From SZAS-103 sp038234715 (GTDB lineage Bacteria; Pseudomonadota; Gammaproteobacteria; Xanthomonadales; Xanthomonadaceae): DNA of 28,591 bases. Every line of letters starts with the position of its first letter. Within the stretch, counting starts at the first letter, position 1. The position numbers and the translations under genes are program-made. The stretch lies in assembly GCA_038234715.1 (NCBI GenBank), contig JBBQTD010000042.1, positions 1 through 28,591 of the forward strand, written 5' to 3'. Positions 1 to 8,511 of this stretch are shown in pieces. The notes under the pieces were generated by a model. It was given only the letters and a program-made list of their open reading frames with translations, ran no database searches and was not told the origin of the DNA.

Positions 1-2
1 AA

Positions 3-365
3 ACGAGCAACGAGCCGTCGAAAAAGACGAGAAAACGTCAAAAATACCTTCATATCGCAATCGCGGACCGGAAAAAGCAGAGCGCCGCTTTTGTCGGAGA
101 GCTGCGTCGCGAAATCCCGGGGTATTTCAGCAGCCTGCTAGCGCTCTACAGACAGGCGATCGACCTCACAGATCGTTTCAAGAGCGAAGCGCACGAGAAG
201 CCGCTCGCGCTGCGTGGGGCCGGATTCGTGTACACCGAAACGGGCAAGCTCGACGAAGCCCAGAAAGCCTACGAGCAATCGTTGGCGATCGAACCCGACA
301 ATCAGCTCGCAAAGAACGAACTCAAGTACATCGATCGCCTGCGCAGACAGTCGTCCGGGAAGTGA
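3..365 (+). CDS. C-terminal end of a TPR-repeat protein (partial)
   Basis: The frame is open from the window edge to a TGA at 363-365, so only about 120 C-terminal residues are present. The last part reads as a tetratricopeptide repeat: a helix with YTETGKLDEAQKAYEQSLAI, then EPDN, then a second helix. It has the small residues and Gly-Ala spacing expected of a TPR, and a preceding helix (residues LYRQAIDLTDRF) could belong to the repeat before it. The upstream part is Lys/Arg rich. TPRs are protein-interaction scaffolds, and nothing here tells which partner or pathway is involved. The gene converges with the beta-propeller gene on the other strand, 172 bp away. The frame and TPR character are fairly secure; the full domain architecture is unknown. 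Confidence 0.6.
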   Translation, partial: TSNEPSKKTRKRQKYLHIAIADRKKQSAAFVGELRREIPGYFSSLLALYRQAIDLTDRFKSEAHEKPLALRGAGFVYTETGKLDEAQKAYEQSLAIEPDNQLAKNELKYIDRLRRQSSGK

Positions 366-537
366 ATGTGGGTTGTTTGCGTCGCGAGGAGAACTGTCGG
401 GCCTGGAATGAGGATTCGCTGCTGCAACTGGTGGCATTCAATTCGGGCCGATTCGGTCAGCGTCCTCTCACCACGGCGGATTGGCGCAGCATCCGCCGCA
501 CCGCAACCGCAGTGCGCGGCTGCAGCTGCGTCCGCGA

Positions 538-1578
538 CTATTTGGCCTCGCCCACCGCGATGATGGCGAAGCTGTCAGCAACCATCGGCGGCCTTCCCTT
601 GACGTCCGCTGCCTGCGGCTGGAACTTCGCCGCCGACAGGTAAATGCGGTGCGTGGTCGGGTCGAGCACCATCGTGCGTGCACTCACCTGGGTCTGCACC
701 GTTTGCTTCACGCTGAAATGATCCGCATCGTCTTCGTGCACGACGGTGAGCGTACCGGTTTCACCGTTCGAGCTGAATACCAATCCTCTTGCCGGGTCGA
801 ACGCGGCCGCATCGGGGCCCTCGTCGATCGCGACAGTTGCGACACGATGGCCGTCGCGGGCATCGGTAATCGCCATCACATGGTTCTGGCAAACCGAGAA
901 CAACCGTGCATGCGCAACGTCGATCGCAAGCCCGGAAGGCTCCTGGCATCCGGTCAGCTGCCAGGTCCTCAAGACTGTGCGCTTGACGCTGTCGATCTGG
1001 GTGAGTTCGCCCTTGTCCTCGATATTGAGATAGACATGGCCCTTCTCGTCGGTGACGGCGAACTCGGGCGTGCCTGCGAGCGGGATCCTCGCGACTTCCT
1101 TTCCGGTCGTTGCGTCGACGACTGACGCATCGGTGCTGCGCGCGTTGAAGGCAAACACCTGCTTCGAATAAGGGTCGAACAGGATCGCGTCGGGACGCTG
1201 CCCGATCAGCGGAATGTCGCGGATGCGTTTCAACGTATCCAGGTCGAATTCGCTGACGCTGTTGGCCTTGCCGTTGCTGGTGTAGCCGCGTCGCAATCCT
1301 TGCGCGATGGCGATGCCATGCACGCCGTCGGTGCCCGGCAACGTGGCAATCACCTTGCCGCTGGTAGTGTCCATGATCGCGACGCGATCGCCGCGGCTCA
1401 CGAACAAGTGGTGCCGCGCCGGATCGATGCCAAGGTAATCCCAACCGCCTGCCTCGCCGATTGCGTAGCGGGATTCAACCGCATACGACAACGGGTGACT
1501 GGGTGTGGTCGGCGTATGTGCGTATGCGCCAAGCGAAAGCAGCATGGCGAGGGATGTCAAAGCGATCGGACGTTGCAT
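538..1578 (-). CDS. Exported YncE/YVTN-family beta-propeller protein
   Basis: The protein has 346 residues. It starts with a Sec signal peptide (hydrophobic residues about 4-18, likely cleavage after AYA at 20), so the mature protein is periplasmic or secreted. The rest is a chain of about 40-residue beta-propeller blades with recurring patterns such as VVDATTGKEVARI, FDPYSKQVFAFN and LDPTTHRIYLSAA, typical of YncE/YVTN seven-bladed propellers. No catalytic residues can be assigned; the family is usually a binding or scaffold fold. The gene starts 81 bp after the RND pump stop on the same strand and is probably the last gene of the efflux operon. Similar propellers often accompany RND pumps, but a role in efflux is inference. 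The ATG at 1578 is preceded by a purine-rich AAAGGAG-like stretch. Confidence 0.85.
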   Translation of the reverse strand: MQRPIALTSLAMLLSLGAYAHTPTTPSHPLSYAVESRYAIGEAGGWDYLGIDPARHHLFVSRGDRVAIMDTTSGKVIATLPGTDGVHGIAIAQGLRRGYTSNGKANSVSEFDLDTLKRIRDIPLIGQRPDAILFDPYSKQVFAFNARSTDASVVDATTGKEVARIPLAGTPEFAVTDEKGHVYLNIEDKGELTQIDSVKRTVLRTWQLTGCQEPSGLAIDVAHARLFSVCQNHVMAITDARDGHRVATVAIDEGPDAAAFDPARGLVFSSNGETGTLTVVHEDDADHFSVKQTVQTQVSARTMVLDPTTHRIYLSAAKFQPQAADVKGRPPMVADSFAIIAVGEAK

Positions 1579-1659
1579 GTCATGGCTCCTTTGGTTGCCG
1601 AAATTCGGCTGCGACGGGTTGGATGCAGAACGGGTCTGGTTGGGGCTCGCCAGTGGGCC

Positions 1660-4600
1660 TCATGTTGTGGCAATCGCCACGGGACCACCGCGCCGGGGTC
1701 GCTCGAGAAGCCAGTGGAACAGCACCGGCATCACCAGCAGGACCAGCGGCAGTTGCACGAGCAGGCCGGACACGATCGCCACCGCCAGCGGCTGTTGCAT
1801 CGCCGAACCGCGACCGATCGCGAACGCAAGCGGCAGCAGCGACAGGATCGCCGCGATGGTCGTCATCGCGATGGGGCGCATTCGGTTGTTGCCCGCCGAA
1901 ACCAGCGCAGCGACGGAATGACCGACTGCCGCGGTGTCGCGGTATTCGGAGAAGTAAAAGATCGCCACCTCGGTGACGATACCGATGATCATCGTCATGC
2001 CCATCATCGCGGAGATGTTGAGTTCAATTCCGGTGACCCATAGGCCGATGAAGACCGCCGGAACCGCCAGCAGGGGAATTGCCATGATCGACAAAGCGAT
2101 GCGGAAACTCTCGTACAGGAACAACAACAGCAGGAATACCAGCGCGATCGCCGCGGCGAACACCGCCATCAGGCCGCGAAATGCAATCTGTTGCTGTTTG
2201 TAGAGGCCGCCCAGCTCGTAGCGGATCCCCGCCGGCAGCATGTCCTTGTGGCCGAGCATCTTTTGCACATCGACAATGGTCGACCCGAGGTCGCGGCCAT
2301 TGATGCGTCCGGTGACCGCAATCATGCGCTTGAGGTCTTCCCGATCGATCTGCGGCTGACCGCTGACCGCCCGGATCTCCGCGATCCGCGACAGCGGAAG
2401 CAGGTGGCCGTCGGGCGCGCGCAACAGCAATTCGCCCAGGCTCTTCTCGGACGAACGCAATTGCGGCGGCGTCCACACGCGCACACCGATCATCTTCACG
2501 TTGCCGCGCACGGATGTCGTCACGGCACCTTCGACGGCGTCCTGCACGAGTTGCGTGGCCGCCTCGGAGGTGATGCCCTCCAGCGATGCCTTGACGCGGT
2601 CGATCCGTATTTCCATCGCATCGCCGGCGGGCACGATGCCGTCCTTCACATCGACGACGCCCGGGACCTTTTCCAGTTGGGCAGCGATGCGTCGCGCGGA
2701 TGTCGCAAGCAGGTTTGGATCGTCGGCATACAGCTTGATCTCGATCGGCTGCGGTACAGCGGTCAGATCGCCAATCACGTCTTCGAGCAACTGGGCAAGT
2801 TCGATGCCCAAGCCGGGCACCCGGGCTTCCACTTTGCCGCGGATGTCCTCCATGACCGTGTCGATCGGCGGCCGCGATCCTGGCTTGAGGCGAATGAAGA
2901 AGTCGCCTTCGTTCGCCTCGGTGACCCCGGCCACGCCAAGCTGCGTGCCGGTTCGCCTTGAATACGTTGCGACATATTTGTTCGCGCGGACAATCGCCTC
3001 GACCTGGTGGAGCAAGCGGTTGGTTTCGGTGAGGGACGTGCCCGGCGCTGTGCGGTAGTCGAGGATGAAGCCGCCTTCGTCCATGGCCGGCATGAATCCC
3101 GAGCCTACGTTGAAATACGCAAACAGCCCGAACCCGAGCAGCGGCACCAGGCCGATCAGCAGCAATGCGGGACGAGCGATCAGACGCGGCAGCAAGATGC
3201 TGTAGCGGGCATGCAGGCGACGCATGAGCTTGCCTTCAATCTTGGATTCGGCGTCCGCGGCGCTGAGAAAGTGATCGGTCAGGATCGGGATCGCGATCCA
3301 CGTGATCAGGAACGAAATCAACAGGCCGGCGGCCATCGTCAATGACAACGCCTTGAAAAAGGCGCCGGTGACGCCGGAAAGGAATGCGAGCGGCACGAAG
3401 ATGATGATGGTTGAGGCAGATGAACCGACCAGTGGATGGGTGAATTCATGGGCCGCTTGCCAGACCAGATCGTGGTCCTCATTCGCGGGGCCGTGGATGC
3501 GACGGATGATGTGTTCGGTCATCACGATCGCATCGTCGATGATCAGCCCAACCGCGGCAGCCATGCCGCCCAGCGTCATGATATTGAAGCTCATGTGCAG
3601 CACGTGCAGCAGCAGGACGGTCGCGGCGAGGGCCGCCGGCACCACCGCGACTGCAATAACGGTGATGCGGATATTGCGCAGGAACAGCCAAAGCACCAAT
3701 GCGGCGAGCAGCATTCCGATCAGGATCGCCTCGCCTACTCCCGCTGCCGAAGCGGCCACGAGTTCGCTCTGGTCGTACCAGTTCGCGAGCGAGACGTCCT
3801 TCGGCAGGCCTGCGGCATCGAGCCGCGCCCTCACCGCCTGAGCGATCTGCACGCTGTTGCCGCCCGGCTGCTGGAAGATGTTGAGCAGCACCGCATCGTG
3901 GCCATCGGCATTCACGCGCAACCATTGCGGCGCGACGCCGCGGACCACGGTTGCAACGTCGTCGAGCCTGACGAGTCCGTTCTTGCCCGCCTTCAGGACG
4001 GTCTGGCGAATCTCCCCGATGTCGTGGAAGCGGGTATCGGCGACCGCGAGATAGAGTTTGTAGTGATCCTCGAGACGACCCACCGCCTTCACGACGTTCG
4101 CAGCGGACAGCGCGGTGGAGACATCCGCCAGGCTCAGGTCGTAGGCGACCAGTCGCGCCGGATCGACGATGACCTGGTATTCCTCCTGCGCTCCACCAAC
4201 GACTGCCGCGCGGGCGACGCCGGGAATTCCGGCAAGCAGGGGACGCAGTTTGTATTGCGCGATGTCGTAGAGCTGCGATGGTGTCTCGTGTGCGGAAGTG
4301 AGGCTGTACGCCAGAATCGGAAACACCGTCGGGTCCATGCGCCGGACTTCGATCGACGTACCCTGCGGCAGGTTCGGCAGCAGCTGATTCACCGCCTGGG
4401 TGATCTGCGAAGTCGACAAGGCCATGTCGCCGCCCCAGTCGAAGTTGACCGACACATCGGCGGTGCCGCGGCTCACGGTCGAGCGCACGTTGACGACGCC
4501 TGGAACGCGCTGGATCGCCTCCTCGACCGGGCGCATGACTTCCAGTTCCATTTGCTCAGCCGGGCGATCGCCTGCGTCGACGCTGACCTGCACGCGCGGA

Positions 4601-4725
4601 AAATCGACTGTTGGAAAAAGGCTGACCGGGAGGTTCAGCGCGGCCACCGCGCCGCTCACGATGAGGATGCAAAGGAAGAACACCACCGACCGCCGATGCG
4701 CCTGCATCCACAAGCCGGCATTCAT
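1660..4725 (-). CDS. RND-family efflux pump, inner-membrane permease (AcrB/MdtB/CusA superfamily)
   Basis: The protein has 1021 residues, the normal size for an RND permease that pumps substrates out of the periplasm using the proton gradient. TM1 lies at about residues 12-30, a large periplasmic loop follows, and the TM2-TM6 bundle starts near 332. The TM4 motif GLIIDDAIVMTEHI carries the Asp-Asp pair (397-398) of the drug-type (HAE) proton relay; heavy-metal pumps usually have a single Asp there. After TM6 the sequence FMPAMDEGGF resembles the metal-pump subgroup, so the substrate class is mixed. The frame could start at 4785, but ATG 4725 has GGAG at 9-nt spacing and gives the standard cytoplasmic N-terminus MNAGLWMQAHRR. 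It lies downstream of the adaptor gene, about 100 bp after its stop, in one operon. Confidence 0.92.
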   Translation of the reverse strand: MNAGLWMQAHRRSVVFFLCILIVSGAVAALNLPVSLFPTVDFPRVQVSVDAGDRPAEQMELEVMRPVEEAIQRVPGVVNVRSTVSRGTADVSVNFDWGGDMALSTSQITQAVNQLLPNLPQGTSIEVRRMDPTVFPILAYSLTSAHETPSQLYDIAQYKLRPLLAGIPGVARAAVVGGAQEEYQVIVDPARLVAYDLSLADVSTALSAANVVKAVGRLEDHYKLYLAVADTRFHDIGEIRQTVLKAGKNGLVRLDDVATVVRGVAPQWLRVNADGHDAVLLNIFQQPGGNSVQIAQAVRARLDAAGLPKDVSLANWYDQSELVAASAAGVGEAILIGMLLAALVLWLFLRNIRITVIAVAVVPAALAATVLLLHVLHMSFNIMTLGGMAAAVGLIIDDAIVMTEHIIRRIHGPANEDHDLVWQAAHEFTHPLVGSSASTIIIFVPLAFLSGVTGAFFKALSLTMAAGLLISFLITWIAIPILTDHFLSAADAESKIEGKLMRRLHARYSILLPRLIARPALLLIGLVPLLGFGLFAYFNVGSGFMPAMDEGGFILDYRTAPGTSLTETNRLLHQVEAIVRANKYVATYSRRTGTQLGVAGVTEANEGDFFIRLKPGSRPPIDTVMEDIRGKVEARVPGLGIELAQLLEDVIGDLTAVPQPIEIKLYADDPNLLATSARRIAAQLEKVPGVVDVKDGIVPAGDAMEIRIDRVKASLEGITSEAATQLVQDAVEGAVTTSVRGNVKMIGVRVWTPPQLRSSEKSLGELLLRAPDGHLLPLSRIAEIRAVSGQPQIDREDLKRMIAVTGRINGRDLGSTIVDVQKMLGHKDMLPAGIRYELGGLYKQQQIAFRGLMAVFAAAIALVFLLLLFLYESFRIALSIMAIPLLAVPAVFIGLWVTGIELNISAMMGMTMIIGIVTEVAIFYFSEYRDTAAVGHSVAALVSAGNNRMRPIAMTTIAAILSLLPLAFAIGRGSAMQQPLAVAIVSGLLVQLPLVLLVMPVLFHWLLERPRRGGPVAIATT

Positions 4726-4828
4726 GCGGCAGCGCTCCATGGCGCGGGTTGCGCCTGGGCGCACGCGTACCCGATGCGGCAGCACAAGTGCTTCGAAGTT
4801 GCCGCTGACGCGCTGGCACTGCCTGCGC

Positions 4829-5887
4829 TCATTGCCCAGTCGTCCTCACCGCCATGCCGTCGGCAAGTTCGTAGTTGCCGAGCACCACGAGCGGGATCCT
4901 GGCGTCGAGCGCACCCTCGATCCCGGCCAGATCGCCGTTCTCCACCTCGACGCGCACCTTCGCGCGCTTCGCATGGCCGCCGACGACTTCGAACACATAG
5001 GAGCCGTCGGGGTCCTGCAGCACGGCCGAGCGCGGCACTGCCCAGACATTGGCTGCATTGAGGCTGACCTCGCCACGCACCTTCGACCCGGGAATCAATT
5101 GCGAGGACCCATCCGGAATGGCCACCGCAACATCGACCAGTCGGGTCTGCGGATTGATGACGCCGAGCACTTCGCTGATCTTCGCCGCGACCGGTTCGCC
5201 GCCGAACACCGGGGTTACCTTCACGCCCATGCCGGGTGCGAGACGTCGCACTTCTTCGGGTTCGGCGCCGAGCAATGCGCGTTTGCCTGCGGTCTGGGAC
5301 AGCTGCAGGACTGTGGTACCGGGCTGGATGCGGTCGCCCTGCTGTGCGGTGAGGTTACCGACGATGCCGTCGCGGGTCGCACGGATGACTTCCTTGCCGG
5401 GCGCCGCGCCAAGTTGCCGCTGCGCGGTGAGGGCGGTCTGCGCATCGGTCAGGGTTTTTTGCGCAGCCGAGAGTTGCGTCTGCGTGGCCAGATGCTCGCT
5501 CGCGAGCTCCTGCTGCGCCTTGTAGTCGTGCTCGGCTGCCGCGACCGCCGATTGCGCCTGCAGATAGGCGGTGGCGGCATTCGGATCGGTGACCACTTCA
5601 AGCAATGCTTCGCCGCGCTTCACCGATTGCCCGTTGCCAACCATCAGTTTCGCGATCTGGATGGGTCGCGCAAGGCTCACGTTCTCGCTGTCGCCCACGG
5701 CCTGCACGACTTCCCCGTAAAGCACCATCGTCTGCGCAAGCGGCTGGCGCTGCGGCATCGCGGTCTGTACCAGCACGCTGCCGGTGGGCCCGTCGCCCGG
5801 CTTGGCTGTTTCATCGCCGGTTCTCGATCCGCAGCCTGCGAGCAGCAGCATCCATGGCACGATTGCGGCGAGCCGTCTGCAGGTCAT
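4829..5887 (-). CDS. RND efflux periplasmic adaptor lipoprotein (membrane fusion protein)
   Basis: The protein has 352 residues. The N-terminus MTCRRLAAIVPWMLLLAGC is a lipoprotein signal with lipobox LAGC (lipidated Cys19), so the protein is anchored in the periplasm. It then follows the HlyD/AcrA plan: a beta-barrel and lipoyl half-motif (GQSVKRGEALLEVV), a long alpha-hairpin (about residues 100-165, rich in Ala/Gln/Glu), the second lipoyl half (IRATRDGIVGNLTAQQGDRI) and a C-terminal membrane-proximal domain. It would bridge the RND pump and the TolC-type channel encoded on either side. Its ATG overlaps the stop codon of the channel gene by 4 bp (ATGA at 5884-5887), indicating translational coupling. 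The assignment is secure; the substrate is not known. Confidence 0.92.
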   Translation of the reverse strand: MTCRRLAAIVPWMLLLAGCGSRTGDETAKPGDGPTGSVLVQTAMPQRQPLAQTMVLYGEVVQAVGDSENVSLARPIQIAKLMVGNGQSVKRGEALLEVVTDPNAATAYLQAQSAVAAAEHDYKAQQELASEHLATQTQLSAAQKTLTDAQTALTAQRQLGAAPGKEVIRATRDGIVGNLTAQQGDRIQPGTTVLQLSQTAGKRALLGAEPEEVRRLAPGMGVKVTPVFGGEPVAAKISEVLGVINPQTRLVDVAVAIPDGSSQLIPGSKVRGEVSLNAANVWAVPRSAVLQDPDGSYVFEVVGGHAKRAKVRVEVENGDLAGIEGALDARIPLVVLGNYELADGMAVRTTGQ

Positions 5888-7245
5888 TTCGAGGACTCCT
5901 CCAGGGCGGCGGCGGTGGGCAATTCGCCACCCAGCAAGGTTTGCAGGCTGACCAGCTGCTCGACCAACGCCTGTTCGAGGCCGAGTTGTTCGATGCGTTT
6001 GGCGATCAACGCATCGCGCTGCGTGGCGTAGGTCAGCATGTCGATGTTTCCGGCGGAGTAGGCGGCCTGGGAATGCGCAGCGAGGCGGGTGAGTTCGGCC
6101 ACGCTTGCGCGTACTGCAGTGAGCTGGTGCTCGGCGAGTGCGCGGTCGTCGAGGATGGCATCGACTTCCGACTGTGTCGCCACCAGTCGCCCCTGGTATT
6201 CGTCATACAACCGCTTCCGGGTCGCCTTTTCGATCGCGATGTTGCCGCGACTGCCGTTAAGAATTGGCAGCGAAAGCGCCAGGGCGAATCCTTGGCTGTA
6301 GATACCGCTGGTATCGCGTGCGCGATTGAAGCCGACGTTGAGCACGGGAAATTGAGCGAGGATAGCCGAACGGTATTTCGCCTCTTCGCTACGATAGCCG
6401 GCTTCTAGCTCGACCAGGTCGGGCCGCCTGCGCGGCAGATCCGCCATCAGGGCGCGCACTTTTGCCTCTTCGACGTCAGCAACGTCGGCGTCGCCAACCA
6501 GTTTCAGGTGCGTGCTTGGAGCAAGGCCGAGCAGCTTGTCGAGGTCGTGCCGGTTCTGCGCGAACTTGCGCTGGGCATCGTCGATCTTCTGTTGCGAGCT
6601 GGTCACGTCGCTGTAGTTGGTGGCGATCGCATCGGTGGTCACGTTGCCGGCATCGAAGGCGCGTTGCAACCTCGCCTGGCGATCGGTGAATAGCGCTTGT
6701 TCCTCTTCCAGCACGGCAAGATTGCGTTCGCCGAAAACATTGCGCACGAACAACAGGCGTGCCTGCGCGACGGTCTGCCATTCCTTCCAGAGCAGGTCGA
6801 GTTCGGCCTTGGTCTGGGCCGCATGCGCCGAGGCCCTATCCGATGAATGTCGCAGCAGCGCGTTGACGTCGTAGGTGACGCCAAAGCCGAATGCCTGGAC
6901 GTTGCTGCCGGGGACATTGCCCGAGGGGCTGGCCTGGCTCAGCGCGATTTGCGGGTCGGGCAGCAGACCAGCGGCGAATGCCTGCGCGCGTGCGATGTGC
7001 GCGTCGTCGCGGGCGAGGCGCAGGTCGGGGTTGTTCGCGACGGCGAGCATCGCGATCTCGGTGATGTCGAAGCCGTCGCTCGGGTCGAATCGGTGCGTGC
7101 GCAATTCCGGCAGCGGCATCCGCGCCGCATCCACGCGGATGGCCCGGACATCCACCGGCACTGGAACGCGCGTGTCCAGCGGCTGCGGCGTATAGGTTGC
7201 GCAGCCTGCGATGGCGAGCGGCAGCGCAATGGCAGCGTGGCGCAT
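5884..7245 (-). CDS. TolC-family outer-membrane channel lipoprotein of the RND operon
   Basis: I place the start at ATG 7245, giving 453 residues, because it begins MRHAAIALPLAIAGCATYTPQ, a lipoprotein signal with lipobox AIAGC (Cys15) as in OprM/CusC-type channels. The frame stays open to 7344 but that extension would bury the signal. No strong Shine-Dalgarno sequence is seen at any candidate start, so the start is the weak point. The body shows two outer-membrane efflux protein repeats with long amphipathic helices, for example LPRRRPDLVELEAGYRSEEA and the second-repeat AHSQAAYSAGNIDMLTYATQ. It forms the trimeric outer-membrane duct for the adaptor and pump downstream and is first in the operon. 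Confidence 0.88.
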   Translation of the reverse strand: MRHAAIALPLAIAGCATYTPQPLDTRVPVPVDVRAIRVDAARMPLPELRTHRFDPSDGFDITEIAMLAVANNPDLRLARDDAHIARAQAFAAGLLPDPQIALSQASPSGNVPGSNVQAFGFGVTYDVNALLRHSSDRASAHAAQTKAELDLLWKEWQTVAQARLLFVRNVFGERNLAVLEEEQALFTDRQARLQRAFDAGNVTTDAIATNYSDVTSSQQKIDDAQRKFAQNRHDLDKLLGLAPSTHLKLVGDADVADVEEAKVRALMADLPRRRPDLVELEAGYRSEEAKYRSAILAQFPVLNVGFNRARDTSGIYSQGFALALSLPILNGSRGNIAIEKATRKRLYDEYQGRLVATQSEVDAILDDRALAEHQLTAVRASVAELTRLAAHSQAAYSAGNIDMLTYATQRDALIAKRIEQLGLEQALVEQLVSLQTLLGGELPTAAALEESSK

Positions 7246-7513
7246 GCATGCAAAGGCGCGGAAAAGCGCGCACGCGTGCGTCGATCGTCGGTAGCGGCGG
7301 TCTCCCATGGCACTAGCATGGCCGATTGAGGTTAAGGCTGTCATGCGCCGGGGCGGTTCGGGTCGCCTGGGTGGGCGAATCTGATGGCCTTGGCGGCGCG
7401 GTCAATCCAACGCCTTGCACAAGGCACGTCCCACTGGAACGATGCATCGGACCGTTACAGCATCTCCATGATGCCTGACGAGGCTTGCCTGGGCAGCGCC
7501 AATGTAGCGGCGC
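7246..7513. other. Intergenic region upstream of the efflux operon
   Basis: This stretch holds the presumed promoter of the minus-strand efflux operon and the left edge of the cassette block. I see no convincing gene. A sequence near 7405-7440 (ATCCAACGCC, an AAGG loop, then CACGTCCCACTGG) vaguely resembles a decayed attC site, which would fit the glyoxalase remnant next to it, but the match is poor. No clear -35/-10 pair or regulator palindrome stands out. Confidence 0.4.
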
Positions 7514-7633
7514 TCACAGCTCTTGACCGAACATCAGTCTGTGGCCGTCCGTCGTGCGAATGCCGAATTCACGCATGCCCCATGGCTTGCTTTCCAACCG
7601 CTGAACGAACTGGACCCCGGATTGCTTGAACAC
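7514..7633 (-). pseudogene. C-terminal remnant of a glyoxalase/bleomycin-resistance (VOC) protein
   Basis: Reading 7633 to 7514 gives 39 residues and a stop. It contains SKPWGMREFGIRTTDGHRL followed by MFGQEL, the typical C-terminal strand and helix pattern of small VOC-fold proteins (glyoxalase/dioxygenase superfamily), in which the Glu in REF is a usual metal ligand. The N-terminal two-thirds, about 80 residues, is missing. Going upstream, the frame meets a TGA within about 20 bp, right at a CCTAAC sequence (7643-7648) that looks like an attC end. The fragment therefore appears to be a cassette gene truncated by rearrangement inside the array. It is not expected to make a functional enzyme. 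It has no start codon with a ribosome site; the GTG at 7633 is only the first in-frame candidate. Confidence 0.7.
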
Positions 7634-7666
7634 TCCTGATTGGTTAGGTCAGTATGTCCACTAAAC

Positions 7667-7705
7667 CGTAGGAACCGCACGGTCCGCTTGAGCGCAACGT
7701 CAGGC
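7667..7705 (-). repeat. Decayed or truncated integron attC half-site
   Basis: On the minus strand, GCCTGAC is followed by GTTGCGCTCAAGCGGACCG, closely matching the left arm of the next attC (at 8046-8138, ATGCGCTCAAGCGGCCCG). The expected complementary right arm is not found. Instead a short ACCGT/ACGGT hairpin and GGTTTAG follow. I read it as the left half of an attC whose other half was lost, at the junction with the VOC fragment. It lies 27 bp after the stop of the cassette gene at 7733. Confidence 0.45.
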
Positions 7706-7732
7706 TTGGCGGCGCGAGGCTTGGCCAACCCA

Positions 7733-8029
7733 TTAGACATCAGTTGACTTGGCCTTCTTCCAGACACCGAGGATCACCATCGCTCCAACAACAATCGTTG
7801 CAACGACGACTCCTACAACCGCTCCTAAGGCGACAGATCCCAGAGTAGAGGTAATTGAGAGCTCGATCTTTGCCGCCTCCGTGAGGGTGGAACCCAAGAC
7901 CATGACAACTACCAATTGAGCGAGGACGCGAATCGTTGCTCGGTCAGCCTTACGAGCAATGAAGAGAAAGACTAGTCCGGCAATAAGGGTCCCGACGAAC
8001 GTTGGAAGTATCGATGACACGATCTCCAC
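7733..8029 (-). CDS. Cassette-encoded small membrane protein, three predicted TM segments
   Basis: I do not recognise this family. The frame is open further upstream, but that part lies inside an attC site. The start is GTG 8029, which has AGGAG with about 6-nt spacing and lies 17 bp after the attC end, the usual cassette arrangement. This gives 98 residues. Hydrophobic spans at about 7-25, 33-50 and 65-89 predict a three-pass inner-membrane protein, with a short basic tail WKKAKSTDV. Pro9 and Gly pairs lie in TM1 and a Gly/Val-rich run in TM3. It is the last intact gene of the array in reading direction. Function unknown. Confidence 0.65.
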   Translation of the reverse strand: MEIVSSILPTFVGTLIAGLVFLFIARKADRATIRVLAQLVVVMVLGSTLTEAAKIELSITSTLGSVALGAVVGVVVATIVVGAMVILGVWKKAKSTDV

Positions 8030-8045
8030 GAGCAATCTCCTGAGG

Positions 8046-8138
8046 CCTAAACGCCTTAGCTGAGCGGCCGTGCGGGCCGCAACGCATGATTGCACCGCAA
8101 ACTTCATCCCGCTCGGGCCGCTTGAGCGCATGTTTAGC
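8046..8138 (-). repeat. Integron attC site (93 bp)
   Basis: On the minus strand it runs from GCTAAAC to GTTTAGG. The inner arms pair: GCGCTCAAGCGGCCC near one end and GGCCGCTCAGC near the other, with the one-base offset typical of attC L boxes, and a longer central variable segment than the other sites. It follows the cassette gene ending at 8200 by about 60 bp. The outer boxes deviate slightly from the RYYYAAC/GTTRRRY consensus. Confidence 0.75.
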
Positions 8139-8199
8139 CTCGGTAGCGCACCCAGAAACGAAGTGCTCTAAGAGACAGCGCTCTTGCTGCAAACGGGGG

Positions 8200-8496
8200 T
8201 CAGGGCTTTTTAGTGAGTTCATTCTGCTTCTTCCACTGTTGGTAGACGAACATTCCAATAATTGTGGATGGGCCAGAAATGAAAAGGCTATAAGCGTGAA
8301 TTTTGCTGTACAGAAAGACACCGCGGGTTGTTTCTGTGAGCTGACCATGATCGTTGAGGAAATAGTGGCCATTCATTGAGTGGCCGTTGACGGCATCACC
8401 CCCGAGCCAAAGAGAGATCAGTAGAAAGGCACCGAAATTTGCAATGCCGAGAATGAGAGCAAGCAATCCGGCCTTCCCCTGCCTTGCGGAACACAT
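8200..8496 (-). CDS. Cassette-encoded small membrane protein, two predicted TM segments
   Basis: The 98-residue protein starts at ATG 8496, nine bases after the GTTAGGC half-site, as is usual for cassette genes. The frame continues upstream only through the 158-bp insertion, and that part has no ribosome site. Hydrophobic segments at about 10-31 and 66-86 flank a polar loop with GGDAVNG, NGHYFLNDHG and RGVFLYSK, so it should be a two-pass membrane protein with a charged C-terminal tail (QQWKKQNELTKKP). The loop motif looks like that of a common conserved hypothetical membrane protein, but I know no assigned function. Codon use is less GC-rich than in the flanking chromosomal genes, fitting acquisition. 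Confidence 0.7.
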   Translation of the reverse strand: MCSARQGKAGLLALILGIANFGAFLLISLWLGGDAVNGHSMNGHYFLNDHGQLTETTRGVFLYSKIHAYSLFISGPSTIIGMFVYQQWKKQNELTKKP

Positions 8497-8511
8497 AGTG
8501 GTGAGCCTAAC

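Noticed and set aside
7309..7345. MerR-type metal operator upstream of the efflux operon
   Set aside because: The sequence TTAACCTCAA was considered, but no second half-site or 19-20-bp spacer promoter was found.
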